64,000 nt of DNA from NCBI GenBank assembly GCA_015179125.1, contig WHVA01000234.1, forward strand, positions 62,001-126,000. Direction: 5' to 3'. A program made the translations under genes and the position numbers. Source of the DNA: Gautieria morchelliformis (taxonomy: Eukaryota; Basidiomycota; Agaricomycetes; Gomphales; Gomphaceae). This document shows positions 32,054 to 43,204 of this stretch, piece after piece; the stretch's first letter is position 1; every line of letters begins with the position of its first letter. The notes beneath the pieces were generated by a model. It was not told the origin of the DNA. It saw only the letters and a program-made list of their open reading frames with translations, and made no database searches.

Positions 32054-34472
32054 ATGGTTCTCTCAAAGGTATGTCGCATGTCTGCTCTCGCCCCGTCGCC
32101 CGTCGTCAGCTGAAGTATGCCATAACCAGCATGTCAACCCAGATCATCTTCTACACGAGGCCCAGGTACGCATACACAATCTCAGCCTCGACAGTTCCTC
32201 GTCTCATATGCATACGCCATTAGGACCATAGGACACCCGGGCACACCTTGCACAAGCTCACCGGGACTGCACCTGGCCACACGGCGCACCCATACGGCGC
32301 CCGCTATCACACCGAGGCCATCCCCAAATTCCGCGTGCCCACCAAGGTCTGCGTCGCCGCGCCATCACCCTATTTCATGTCATAACGCATACACACAGGG
32401 AACAGATGCCGAAGCCGCGTACCAGATCATCCACGACGAGCTCACTCTCGATGGCGCCCCGCTTCTTAACCTCGCCTCCTTCGTGCACACCTGGATGCCC
32501 CAGCAGGCCGACAAGCTCATGATGGAATCCATGTCAAAGAACTTGATTGACCAGGATGAATATCCCATGACGCGTAAGCCGCCCTCCCTTGCCTGGACTC
32601 ACGCCTAAACATGAGTGTATATAGAGGTAATCCACACCCGCTGCATTTCAATGCTTGCCGACCTATGGAACGCCCCGCATGCTGCTCACGCCATCGGCAC
32701 CGCGACGACGGGGTCATCTGAGGCCATCCAACTCGGTGGACTCGCCATGAAACGTATCTGGCAGGAGAAGCGCAAGGCCGCTGGGAAAAGCATTCATGAA
32801 CCCGGTCCGAACATCGTCATGGGTACGTATGTCTGGGCTATAATCTTGTTTAAATGCATTCATTGATCCATTTACTAGGGTCTAACGCACAGGTTGCGCT
32901 TGAAAAGTTGGTTCACGATCCCATACTTCTCCTAATTGTAACGTTATTTCTTCAGATTCGCACGTTACTTTGATGTCGAGTGTCGCCTTGTGCCCATTTC
33001 TGAAGAATCAAAGTACAGACTCGACCCACAGCGCGCCATGCAATATATAGATGAGAACACGATCGGTTCGCATACATCATGTGCATTTTCTTCCACGCCT
33101 AATCTCATGATGTAGGTGTTTTCGTCATCCTCGGCTCTACCTACGTACGTTCTTGTCCCTGACGAGTGATGTTAATACTTATCAGTATCGTGTTAGACTG
33201 GTCACTACGAGCCGGTTAAGGAGATGAGCGACCTCCTCGATGAATATGAGGCCAAGACGGGCCATAGCGTCCCCATCCATGTCGACGGAGCTTCTGGCGC
33301 GTTTGTAGCTCCTTTTGCGACACCCAAGCTCGAGTGGGACTTCAAAATTCCGAGAGTCGTCTCCATCAACACCTCGGGGCACAAATTTGGCCTTGGTGCG
33401 TTAATCTTCCTTTACCTGTGACGCGGCGATCTGAATGGGCTTAGCATACGTTGGTGTCGGCTGGGTCATCTGGAGGAATAAAGCGCACCTCCCAAAAGAC
33501 CTCATCTTTGAGCTGCATTATTTGGGTTCCGTCGAGTACTCGTTCTCCCTCAACTTCAGTCGACCGGCTGCGCCGATTATCGCACAGTACTTCAACCTCA
33601 TTCACCTCGGCTTCGAGGTCAGCAGCATCCGTCTTCCTCGCCACTCTTGACTGACGTGCTGAATAGGGCTACCGTTCCATCGCGCTTTCTGACCTCAAAA
33701 ACGCGAGATTGCTTTCTCGTGCACTAGAAAAAAGCGGTTATTACCACGTCCTGTCCGATATACATCGCAAAGTGGAAGGCGCGAGCGCAGTGTCAACGAG
33801 CATGAAGAGCGTTGTCGGGTTTGACGAAACTAACGTCGAGGTACGATGGGACCGACATCGCGTGGCACCGGTCTAACGTCTCTGATTTGTCTTCATCTTA
33901 CCTCAACCTTGATTGGACGTGTCCTTTTTATAGAACTACGAGCCGGGTCTCCCGGTAGTGGCATTTCGCTTCTCGGACAATTTCAAGGAAAAGCACCCCG
34001 AAATCAAACAGAAGTGGATACAGGTAGGAAGCCCGTCTCGGTAACATTTCTGTTGACACTGAATTATGTATGACAGACTCTCCTTCGCAGCAAAGGATGT
34101 CAGTTCCATATCGCTTGTTTGTTTAACCCTTCTCCTGACCTCTTGCCTTCCTCGGACACAGGGATTGTGCCGAATTACGAGCTTTCCCCTGATCTGCAGA
34201 CTACGGAGATCCTCCGCGTGGTCGTGAGAGAAAACATGACCGAGACCCTGATCGACCGACTCATCTCTGACCTGGCAAGTTACCATGCTAGCGCGCTTTC
34301 CCCGTTTTGTTCGCTCATGGCTTTGGTGCAGATTGAGATCACCGAGGGCCTCACTAAGCAGGAAGGCAGCCTCCATGCACTCGCAACGATTGGGTCGCCC
34401 AGTCGCGCCCAGAAAAGCGACCAGAAGCCGCAGCTCGAGAGCGGTTCGGGCACGCGCGCGAGGACCTGTTAG
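32054..34472 (+). CDS. gad1: Glutamate decarboxylase
   Basis: Exons: 32054-32068, 32130-32165, 32224-32346, 32399-32573, 32625-32822, 32879-32906, 32956-33065, 33116-33144, 33197-33395, 33445-33617, 33667-33840, 33934-34023, 34077-34098, 34162-34274, 34332-34472, giving 541 residues, normal for the family. The enzyme converts L-glutamate to GABA and CO2 with pyridoxal phosphate, in the cytosol. Visible motifs are [39 protein letters not shown] and SGHKFGLAYVG, whose Lys (about residue 301) should bind the cofactor. The start ACCATGG gives MVLSK, followed by a 12-codon second exon. The last intron (34275-34331) uses GC-AG. A TATAAATTGG sequence lies about 45 bp upstream of the start (near 32009). 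Confidence 0.95.
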
Positions 34473-37400
34473 CGGCAGCCCTGGACGTCTGCTGTAGTAA
34501 CTCGATAAAATTCATTTTTCATCATCCGAGTGTCGAGAAGCATGTACTAGTAAGAATAAAGAAGTCTGCATTGAACTAGATGGAACCTTCCTGCCGGGGA
34601 TTTCGGGACACGCGTACGGCTGTTCAGCGAGGAAGTGGTGGTAAAGAAGAAGGGGACAAGTTGGTATCACCGCCCATCGAAGCCAGGACGCAATTACAAC
34701 GGACCGCATCACGAATGATGAATTTTAAAAGCCAGATGGATCTCCGAGTCTCCGATAGCGGAGTGGAAATGCTTTTTTTGCCAACTGTCAATCACATCGA
34801 TATCGGCTCAAACGAGCGACTTTTGCACGGAATGTGAGACATACATGGTAGGATCTCACTTTGTGTGCTCATTTTTCTCGTCGGTTTATTGTAATCTGGC
34901 GCAAGTCTAATGATTTCAAAATGACGACCTGATGAAACAGAATCAATGAGGACTACCCCTCCATTCTAATATCAAACTATCCCTGTTGTAATTCGTTATA
35001 CATTATTATCCCCATGGATGGTCTGACAGATCAACGTGACTGTAGTGCAGGTACTAGGGGCGGCGACGACCTGCATTAATGGAAAAGTAAGGGGAAGATG
35101 ATATTATTTAAGGATGCCTTGAATGCATTAATATCATATACTTCAAATTTTTCAAAATTGAGCGAGGAACCAGCGGTTGCACAGCGCTTTATCTATACAC
35201 CGACCTGATTTCGCAGACCAAAGGCCGGACAGCAGTGACTGTATACATCCGCCGACACTGAACACACCTACCAGCTTAGTCCAAGGGACGTTCTGCGAAA
35301 TATAATGCTTTCCGAGTCTACATCTACAGATCACCTTGGACATTGACTCACAATTCTGAGAAGGAAATTGGCTCGAGTACTTTCGCCGAAGAGTGGACCC
35401 AACCATCCCACCAAATTCAACTAACGTGCCTATGAGTACGCCAACAATGAATTGGTGTAGTTGTAGCCAAGCCTAGACCCTCTGCGTCTGTGCCTTGTGG
35501 CAACATGAGAAAGCCCAAAACTGCCAGGGGCTGTTGCGGTAGCCACAGGCGGGCTCAGCAACTCAGCAGCGTCGCAGTTTTGTTGCCTAAGGCGGGCGAG
35601 ACGGATGGCACAATTAACCAGCAGCAGACCAGTCAACGCAAGAACAACGAAAGCAGAGTCTCAGGCATTCATGTTTCGTTAGGTCTGGACCTTGCTTGAG
35701 CGCTAAGACCGTAGAGTGGGAAGACGCATCCTGTACTGTAGATGACGTAACACTTTGGACAGCAATTTGTAGACATGAGTCAAGGCGACACTAATCAGAG
35801 ACGATCTTGTGGTTTCTGGAACATTGGGCATGTAGTTATGGTGCGGTCAGGTGTCGTCAGATGGCTTGAGGCATGTCCCACATGATTTTATTTATTTTGC
35901 ATTGCCGCCCATTTGAGTTCGGCCGGAGTCCCTGCAGAAGATAGACAAGGCTGACTTTAGGGATGTGACTGCCAAACTCGCCATTCGTCTCAGTCGGTGT
36001 AGAGAAGACGCCGAGGCTACAATACAAATTAGAAGCTCCAGTTGGGTGGGGCATAGCCCAAGGACACTCGAAATCCATATACTGACCCTGGAGGTTGCGC
36101 CGATGTCTCCCGGGAAAAAATGAGTGGAACAGTGGCGACTGAGGTGAGGAGCACAAGATAATGTGATATGTCGGACAAAGGTTCGCGCCGCGGAATATGT
36201 GCCCACTCCGGAAACCCGTGCATGATGTGTGCCAGTATTATGTTTAGCACGCTGAATTGGTGGGTTTCTATGACTATGCATGGTACTTGTACGCCAAATT
36301 GCGCTCCTATATTAGCAGTCAGGATGCTTCGAGGGCTTCATCCGAAGAACGCGGAGCAGACAGTCAAGAACCATGCGCTATGACAAGAAGCTCGCATCGT
36401 GCGGAGTGAAGACATGAAGCGAGTGTGCGTATATCCATCAGTCGACGCCACAGGAGACCTGGTGTTCTATCAGACCGTCTATCCGGTGGGAAAGTTAGTC
36501 ACTCGAGTCAACCCAAAGGCGCAGGCGTTGAGGAGAAACCGAAAGTCGAGATGAGAAAGTAAAATGCGACGGCGACCGAATTGTGTGTTAGGTTTTGCCT
36601 TGACCATTACCAGTAACAGACGACGGGCGACATCGCGCTAGAGAGTTCCACGTTCACAGGAGTTGCCAGTCGAAGCAAGTAGAGATTACGAAGGAAATGA
36701 GGTCGTTTCATCTACCAACTAGCTCCAGCAGACATCGATGCGAGGCGCGGGAAGCACATTCCACCATAGTCAAAGATAACGATGCGGTACTGAGGCCCGT
36801 ATTGGAAGCCGACTCCAGGCCTCCGAATATTATGTAACTTCGCTATAATACCTGCTAATGGTTTACACGACTAGAACTCACCATTTACGGGGGTTTCATG
36901 TTTCCATCTGAGCCTGAGAATGAGTACAGTATAGTAAGTTTAGTATCATGTTTCGCACCATGGATCAGGTTCTCCGCGCCATCTACTTTTCCAATAATGG
37001 TCAGCTTCCACTTCCCTTGAATATGCCTTGACCTGCGTTGCTGAAAGGGCTCATCGACATCGCCGAACCTCCGGGCCTCCGAGTTAGCGCTGAGTCGGCG
37101 CTGTCAGCTCTGGTTCCGCCACCTGAGTTTCGAATAATTAGGTTCTTAGACTGAGACTTGGACAATTTCCTTGAAGACTTCCGACTAGTCCCGCTTAGCA
37201 TTTCCCCAAGCGTATAGAACTTGAGCAGTAACGCGGGACATCAATTATGCGTGGGTGGGCGTGTTACATAAAGACAATAGTCGGCAACTGCCAATGGCAG
37301 ACCCTTTCCTCAGCAAGCTATCGGTTAGTACCTATTGGCTCATCAGCTTCGAAGAAGGATTGACCCTGCACTTATACCATTGACAGATCATCTCCCTACG

Positions 37401-38480
37401 CACACGCCATTTCCTCGATGTAAGCCATTTCAGTGAGTACCATCCATGGCTATGTTATTGTCGTTGTTTTCCTACACATATCTTGATATTGATAAGTATT
37501 GTTTGCGGCACCCCAATGACAAACGGGACTCAGCTGAGCTAGTGCTGCTTCGCGGATTTTTGCTTGCTGCATAGCTTTCACCTGCGGCATCTCAGATAGC
37601 AACGCGCGGCGAGTGTACCGCGCCTGGCCACGTTGTAACCTTCTTTGTGTGCACTCGTGCCTCATGCGGTATATTATCAACACCCACGCATCAACAGCTT
37701 TGGCGCAGGCATAGCACGCCCGGCAATGGTCGGCTTATTGCGTAGGTGCCTGGTAACCTGTACATTCTGCTCTGTTGTCCGGCTTTCCAACAACTTTCGA
37801 TGCACCTATCCAGCGCCCGGCATTGACAGACCTGTTGCGTATGACCCTCGAACTCTCATTCCGGTCGACTTTACGCCAATGCTTCTTTGTTATCGCGTCT
37901 TTTGTCGGTTCAACTCCGAAGTGACTTGACAGGGTTTATCAGATGACACACTAACAATGGAACCCTGAAACCGGTATCTAGGGAGCGTGTTATTATACTT
38001 GGCTGTCAGGCTAGGTGTCTTATACCCCTGGAGACTACAGAAATGTTATGTCCTGCATTGTATAAGCACGGGCGCTGTCTGGTCCATGTCTATTGCCTGG
38101 CGGATCTTTCGACTTTTCTACGATGCGGTCTAAGCTCACTCTGGCTGATCCTGTCTGCCATGGCACACTGGTGGTACTCATTCGCAGAGCGCTCCACGCC
38201 CCCACCTGACCTGGTAACTGCGGGTGCCTCCACGTGAAACAATATGGCTATACTTTAAATGAAATCTTTCTTGTGAATGCCTCGAGAGACGTCCATTTTG
38301 GTCTTTTGTGAACAGCCCGGCCCCATCCTTTGTCATTATTGGGTGTATAAAACGAGGCATTGTAGCTGGAGGGTATAAATAAGCCGAGGCTGAGCACGGT
38401 AAGCATTGCTATCGAGAGCTATCCTGTACCTACATAGTCCACTCAAAGGTGTGTATCTATGTCTGGCTCATTCCACCAAG
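34473..38480. other. Intergenic region, no recognisable gene
   Basis: Four kilobases without a convincing exon chain. A minus-strand stretch near 35857-36156 (RRNLQGQYMDFECPWAMPHP) reads like protein but is short and isolated. Other open frames (37450-37683, 37645-37929) show no motif. GAD 3' UTR is expected at the left end and the promoter of the next gene at the right (TATAAATAAGCC near 38375). Confidence 0.4.
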
Positions 38481-39325
38481 ATGACTATCGATTGCCCGCC
38501 GTCTCTCCGCCTCAGGTTATCACAGACGCCAACTCAACCAATGGATGACGGCAGGATCAAAAAGCCCACCGGCCTGGAGCAAATTGCTCAGTCTATCGCG
38601 ATCGCCGTTGGCGCTATCTCTGCGGGCCTCAAACTATACAGAGAAATTCAGGCCTTGAGAAGAGACTCCACCGAGTTTAAAGCTGTGCAAGCTAAGCTCA
38701 GAAACCTCGAGTCCGAGCTGGCGAAGGAGCATGAGACACAGCAGTTTCATACTGGATCGCGGGAGCAAGTCACAGCACAGCTGGCGGAGTCGGTGCTGTA
38801 ATACTCCGTGTATCGATTCTGCAGTGCTGATTTGTTTTTGGCAGTATTCGCCGTAGGATCAAAGACCAACTCGGGAGAATGGACGACGCAAAGACTCTGG
38901 ATGACAAGTTGGAGGACGCGCAGACTGCTTTGCAAAAGTGCGGTGGCGAATTCTCAGGGGTTAGTATATGCACCATAGTCCTTCAGTATATCTGAAACAA
39001 ATACTCCTAGCCATACCCTGACGCTGGCACAAGCAGCCATCGTTCACCCGCCGGATGTCCTCCATATCCGTCGAGCCGTGGCCGTTACCACCAGCACGAT
39101 GACAGCGGACCTTATGGGCAGCCCTCGGACGGTGGCTACCACTCGCCGGCTGAGAACATTCCCCGTGACTCTTCCTATCCTGGAGGCCCACCCCACCCGG
39201 CTATTACCACGGTGAGCTACATATATGTATTAGATCGGACTTTCCCCCTAAGGCTCCAAGGGCCAGGCAATGGCGGCTACTCACGCGGGAATCAGCAAGG
39301 GACGCGCTACAGGCCCGGTAAATAG
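38481..39325 (+). CDS. Unrecognised protein: coiled coil followed by Tyr/Pro/Gly-rich tail
   Basis: Three exons fit: 38481-38797, 38845-38959, 39011-39325 (about 248 residues). The first half is amphipathic (GLEQIAQSIAIAVGAIS, then LYREIQALRRDSTEFKAVQA, KLRNLESELAKEHE) and continues as RRRIKDQLGRMDDAKTLDDK across intron 1. The tail is low complexity (GRYHQHDDSGPYGQPSDGGY, GYSRGNQQGTRYRPGK). The start is uncertain: ATG at 38459 opens another frame (MSGSFHQDDYRLPAVSPPQ) that cannot be joined in phase. 39212-39260 has GT-AG intron borders; splicing it would require a 1-base frame correction, so either it is read through or the gene is slightly damaged. Function unknown. Confidence 0.5.
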
Positions 39326-40699
39326 TCCAGTGACTGATTCGTGTTTGTTGCCGACGCTCTAATCCCAGACCGTAACAATTATTTCGAGTACGGGAGGAAT
39401 TAACCAACGCCGCAATGCCGCCTCTTATCCGTTCTACGTGTATTGCATTTGCTTTTGTTTCCATGTCTGCTGACTATAAGCTTCGACTAATCCGTCCGCA
39501 TGTGTATTGTATCAATGGCAGTTGTTACCATTTATAAACCGGGCCCGAGTCGCCACATACTCTCACCTGACGAAGTTGCCATTTTCTATTCCTTCGCGCC
39601 CAGACATATGCTGCGTCTCCAGCTCTGGCGCCATCATGAAGACGTACGACTTGGCCTCGCTGGTTGTGCGATATCGTTTGTTACAGCTTCTGCTCCGTGC
39701 CACCTCGGGTGCTTAAATCGGTATGAGAAGGTATATATGCTTGGTGGCGATTCAGCACGGGCGGTGGAGCATCATTCGGCGATATGGTGGGGGCAAGAAG
39801 TGAAGGAACAGTATGGTGACCGACAGTGACGTGAACCCTGAGAATCGTCTCTCGAGAAACATACATTTCACGGCGCTTGCTAGACTCCTCACAACAAGAA
39901 AAGCATGCAAAGACTCTTTCTTGCACACGTAAAACTAGCTGCTTGGCATACCTCGGTCGACGCCGAAAACACGCTACACTATTTTGACCTCACCCACGTC
40001 GAAGTCCTTCGAATATTCAACAGGGAGTCTCTGTCAACGGCAAAATCAAATTCCCATACTAAGTGTATACAGTTTGACTTCACACCCACGTCGAAGTCCT
40101 TCGAATATTCAACAGGTAGTCTCTGTCAACGGCAAAATCAATTCCTCATACTAAGTGTTCAGTTTGGCCTCAGCCACGTCGAAGTCCTTCGAATATTCAA
40201 CAGGCCGTCTCTATCAACGGCAAAAACATCTCCTCATACTAAGTATGCAGTTCCTTCGCCGGTGATGGAATTCGATGGGTGCCCAAACGCAGGTGTTCCT
40301 ATGCAGAGAAATTAGCAGCCTGGGATTGGGAAGCCAGTCCGCGGCCTTCATTACGACGCACGGTTTACCCGAGAGCTCCAGAAAGCCGGTCACACAGTGC
40401 GACTCACACAGACTTGTTATCCCTCCTGACAGAGAGCCAGGGACTTTGGCAGCTGCAGCGTTCACAAGTGGCGGAACTATTCCAAAATTTAGATTCATCT
40501 GCCGATTCGACACGACCCTGGGACGCTTGTCCCAGGTGATCGTCCCAAGCTCACAAGATCAAACCTTGTTACAGCTGATCTTATCTGCCAGCCCGCGCGC
40601 CCAAATTATAAGAACCCTCGTCATAAAAATGCTGAGCAGTGGCCCCAAAGCTCAGACCATCCCGTTCCTCCTTGTCCTGTCCTTATTCGAAAGATCTCC
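39326..40699. other. Intergenic, contains a three-unit tandem repeat
   Basis: Apart from the repeat at 39990-40256 I see no gene. A frame at 40275-40699 continues open toward the next gene but its motifs are not convincing. Confidence 0.4.
39990..40256 (+). repeat. Three tandem units of about 90 bp
   Basis: Units start at CACGTCGAAGTCCTTCGAAT at 39995, 40087 and 40175 (spacing 92 and 88). Each carries TTCGAATATTCAACAGG, GTCTCTGTCAACGGCAAAA or a close variant, and CATACTAAGT. TTCGAA and GAATATTC overlap as two palindromes. Confidence 0.85.
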
Positions 40700-41125
40700 A
40701 TGCCTCCCTATGGTTCAGCGCCACAGGCCAGTCCATACAACACCCAGAGATACTATGACCAGACCCGTGGCCCTGTGAACAACGATTTCGATCCAGAGCC
40801 TGACAATCGACGGTGGGCACCCGCCGGATATATGAAAGTACGCCACACGAAATATCCTTGCCATCTTGACTGACACATTGTTCCCTCAGCAGGGCGAGCA
40901 GGTCGAGGTCCGTATCCGCGGGAATATATGGATTGTAGGCTTGCTTGTATCAAGCCTTCATCTTATATCATCAGTGAGTGCCTCGCGTTTGGGTGTGCAC
41001 GCGATACCATCTTCGCGATATCACAGTATCTCGGAAAAGGCTACGATGTTGAGTACAAGGACCAGCGCGGCCAGGCCTATCGCGACCAGTTTCGTGAGGA
41101 AGACGTTCGCCCATACCCTCGCTGA
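40700..41125 (+). CDS. Small unrecognised protein, Tyr/Pro-rich with a hydrophobic middle
   Basis: Three exons in consistent phase: 40700-40837, 40890-40973, 41027-41125, giving 106 residues. The N-terminus is MPPYGSAPQASPYNTQRYY, the middle has a hydrophobic stretch (IWIVGLLVSSLHLIS) that could be a membrane segment, and the end is charged (YKDQRGQAYRDQFREEDV). Both introns have GT-AG borders and normal size for this genome. No family is recognised, and the reading upstream of the chosen ATG is also open, so the real start may be earlier. Confidence 0.4.
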
Positions 41126-43204
41126 CTACGTCTATCGACACGACACTCCCCTACTGTACTATCAACTCGAAGTCTCCCAGAAAGACCGAGTCTTTTTCAT
41201 ATTGTATTTTCAACCTATGTGTAATTGATACTTGTCATTCGTTTCAAACGCCAAATGTTATGCACGCGAGGTGGGGCATCAATCCATCATGATGATGGTG
41301 ACTCTCAGACAAGCCTTTGAGGGCGAATTGCGTGCCAGCAATTTGATTACCAGACCCTGGAATTGGCAGGTCCTGGCGTGAGGGTGGGCGAGGAGGCCAA
41401 TGCGAGCGGTCGCAATGAAAAGATTTATTTTGAAAACACTTAGTCATGACACCGGGATATATAGCATAATGCCTAGTCAGCAAGACAACCCATGGAAGAA
41501 AGAGAAGCACACTGTGGCGGCACAGGCAAGGCATGATCAATTACAGGCAGGTTACCGGGGGGGTTACGGCAAAGATTGCAAGATGGATAAACCCCAACCA
41601 CATCGGAACTTCAGCCAAACGCTCTACTGGCACTTAGGGGGAACATTACTGGGTTCATGTACCTGCGGGGTAAGCCGTGCCCGGCAACCAGCACAGACGC
41701 CACAAGTACGCCACAAGACTCGATTCTGTGACGCACCCCTCTCGAGGTTACGTGGGATTGTGCTAAGTGCAACATATATGGTGGCGGAAGCAAGTTAACG
41801 CTTTCGGCGCCAAGTCTGATGAGAAGTTCAGGAATCATCATATGGATGAAATTAGACATGACTTACGAATCTGAGAATGAATGTCCACTATCTTTATCTC
41901 GTCATGCTGTCAAAGTGCTCGATGCTTGAAAGTTAGATATGGTCTGTACTGGTACGGTGAGTAGTTGACCCGCTGAGAAGATGTAACTGGAGGCAAAGTT
42001 TCAGAGCTCACTTGATTCCACGTGCGAAGCCCGGCTGATTGGCTTTTGTCAAAGAAGCGTCATCGTCCGGCCATCAGATCATGGTCAGCAGGTTCGGGTT
42101 ACTTAGGGACCATTGATCAGGCCGTACTGCGCATGTAGTAAGTGCCGTTCGAAGCCTTGGAGAAGCTATATTGTTAAAACCTTGAAGGAGGCCTTCGGAA
42201 TCGACGGTGTCGGATGTTACTATTTACTGCAAAGTAATCACACTGGCAAAATCAAAGATTATCGACTGTCTGTAACCTCATGGTGATACGTGGCGACGTA
42301 AGAGTCTAGTAACTCACAAAAGCTTGATACCTCGAATCAGCGAGGCGTCGTCCATCTAGAGTTGACGGACTTGGGTTTTTGAACGATGCCTTAGAAGTGC
42401 CATTAATCGCCTTATGGGCATGCCAGGAAACTGCGAAAGTTAGTGTATCCCGTAGTGTTCATTATCTCTGGGATCAAGAAGAAATGATACTGTTTAGTGA
42501 CAAGATACGGATGGGTCTGTTCGAGGACTTGGTCGAATTAGTCTACAACCCCATTAGAACGACTGATCCCGATGCAGCCACGACCCCTTTAAGTATAGAT
42601 AGGTGGAAGTTGGTTGCATCATGGGAGAAGTTTAACGCTGGGTTTGGAAAACGGGATGGTGAACGAGGGAGCGAGCGGTCGGAATAGGTCGGATATGTCA
42701 CACCGGCGTTTAAGAGCAAGTCGCCTGTGTTGAGGGTATGTCCTGTCTTTGAAAGTGGCTGAGGGTCATAGTTAGAATAGCCTAGGGTCATGATATAAAA
42801 ATTCGAAGAGAACTACAACATGGACCGAAATGAATACCGGAACAGGTCGTTGAAATGGCAGTCAAGGAACACACCGTATGTAGAGACTCAGTGTAAAGCC
42901 ATCGCATGCTTTGTAGTCCAGTTCTTACGAGTGACTTGGAGCATGCCAGAGGGAACCCCATGACTTATCCTATCGAGTTTCTGACTCTGGATTCTGTCGT
43001 ACATATCTCCAAAGCAACAGTCCGGGCAGCAGCGGGTCAGCATCATGCATGTCACGGCAAGGTGCAAGCGCCGATTGCCGCGGCAGACTCCGCTGGTGAA
43101 GACCTCTGGCCTATCCATCTATCAACTACTGCTTTACCCACCGGACATTGCTATCAGCACGCTCTATCCAGGAAGTGATAGCATCATCTTAGCCTTCGTT
43201 CACG
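41126..43204. other. Intergenic region, no recognisable gene
   Basis: An open frame at 42379-42687 (MNDALEVPLIALWACQE...) and overlapping frames at 41400-41859 on both strands lack motifs or exon continuation. The right end is the RasGAP promoter. Confidence 0.4.

Noticed and set aside
35857-36281. Minus-strand frames with RRNLQGQYMDFECPW
   Set aside because: Protein-like but isolated; no start, splice chain or family could be supported.
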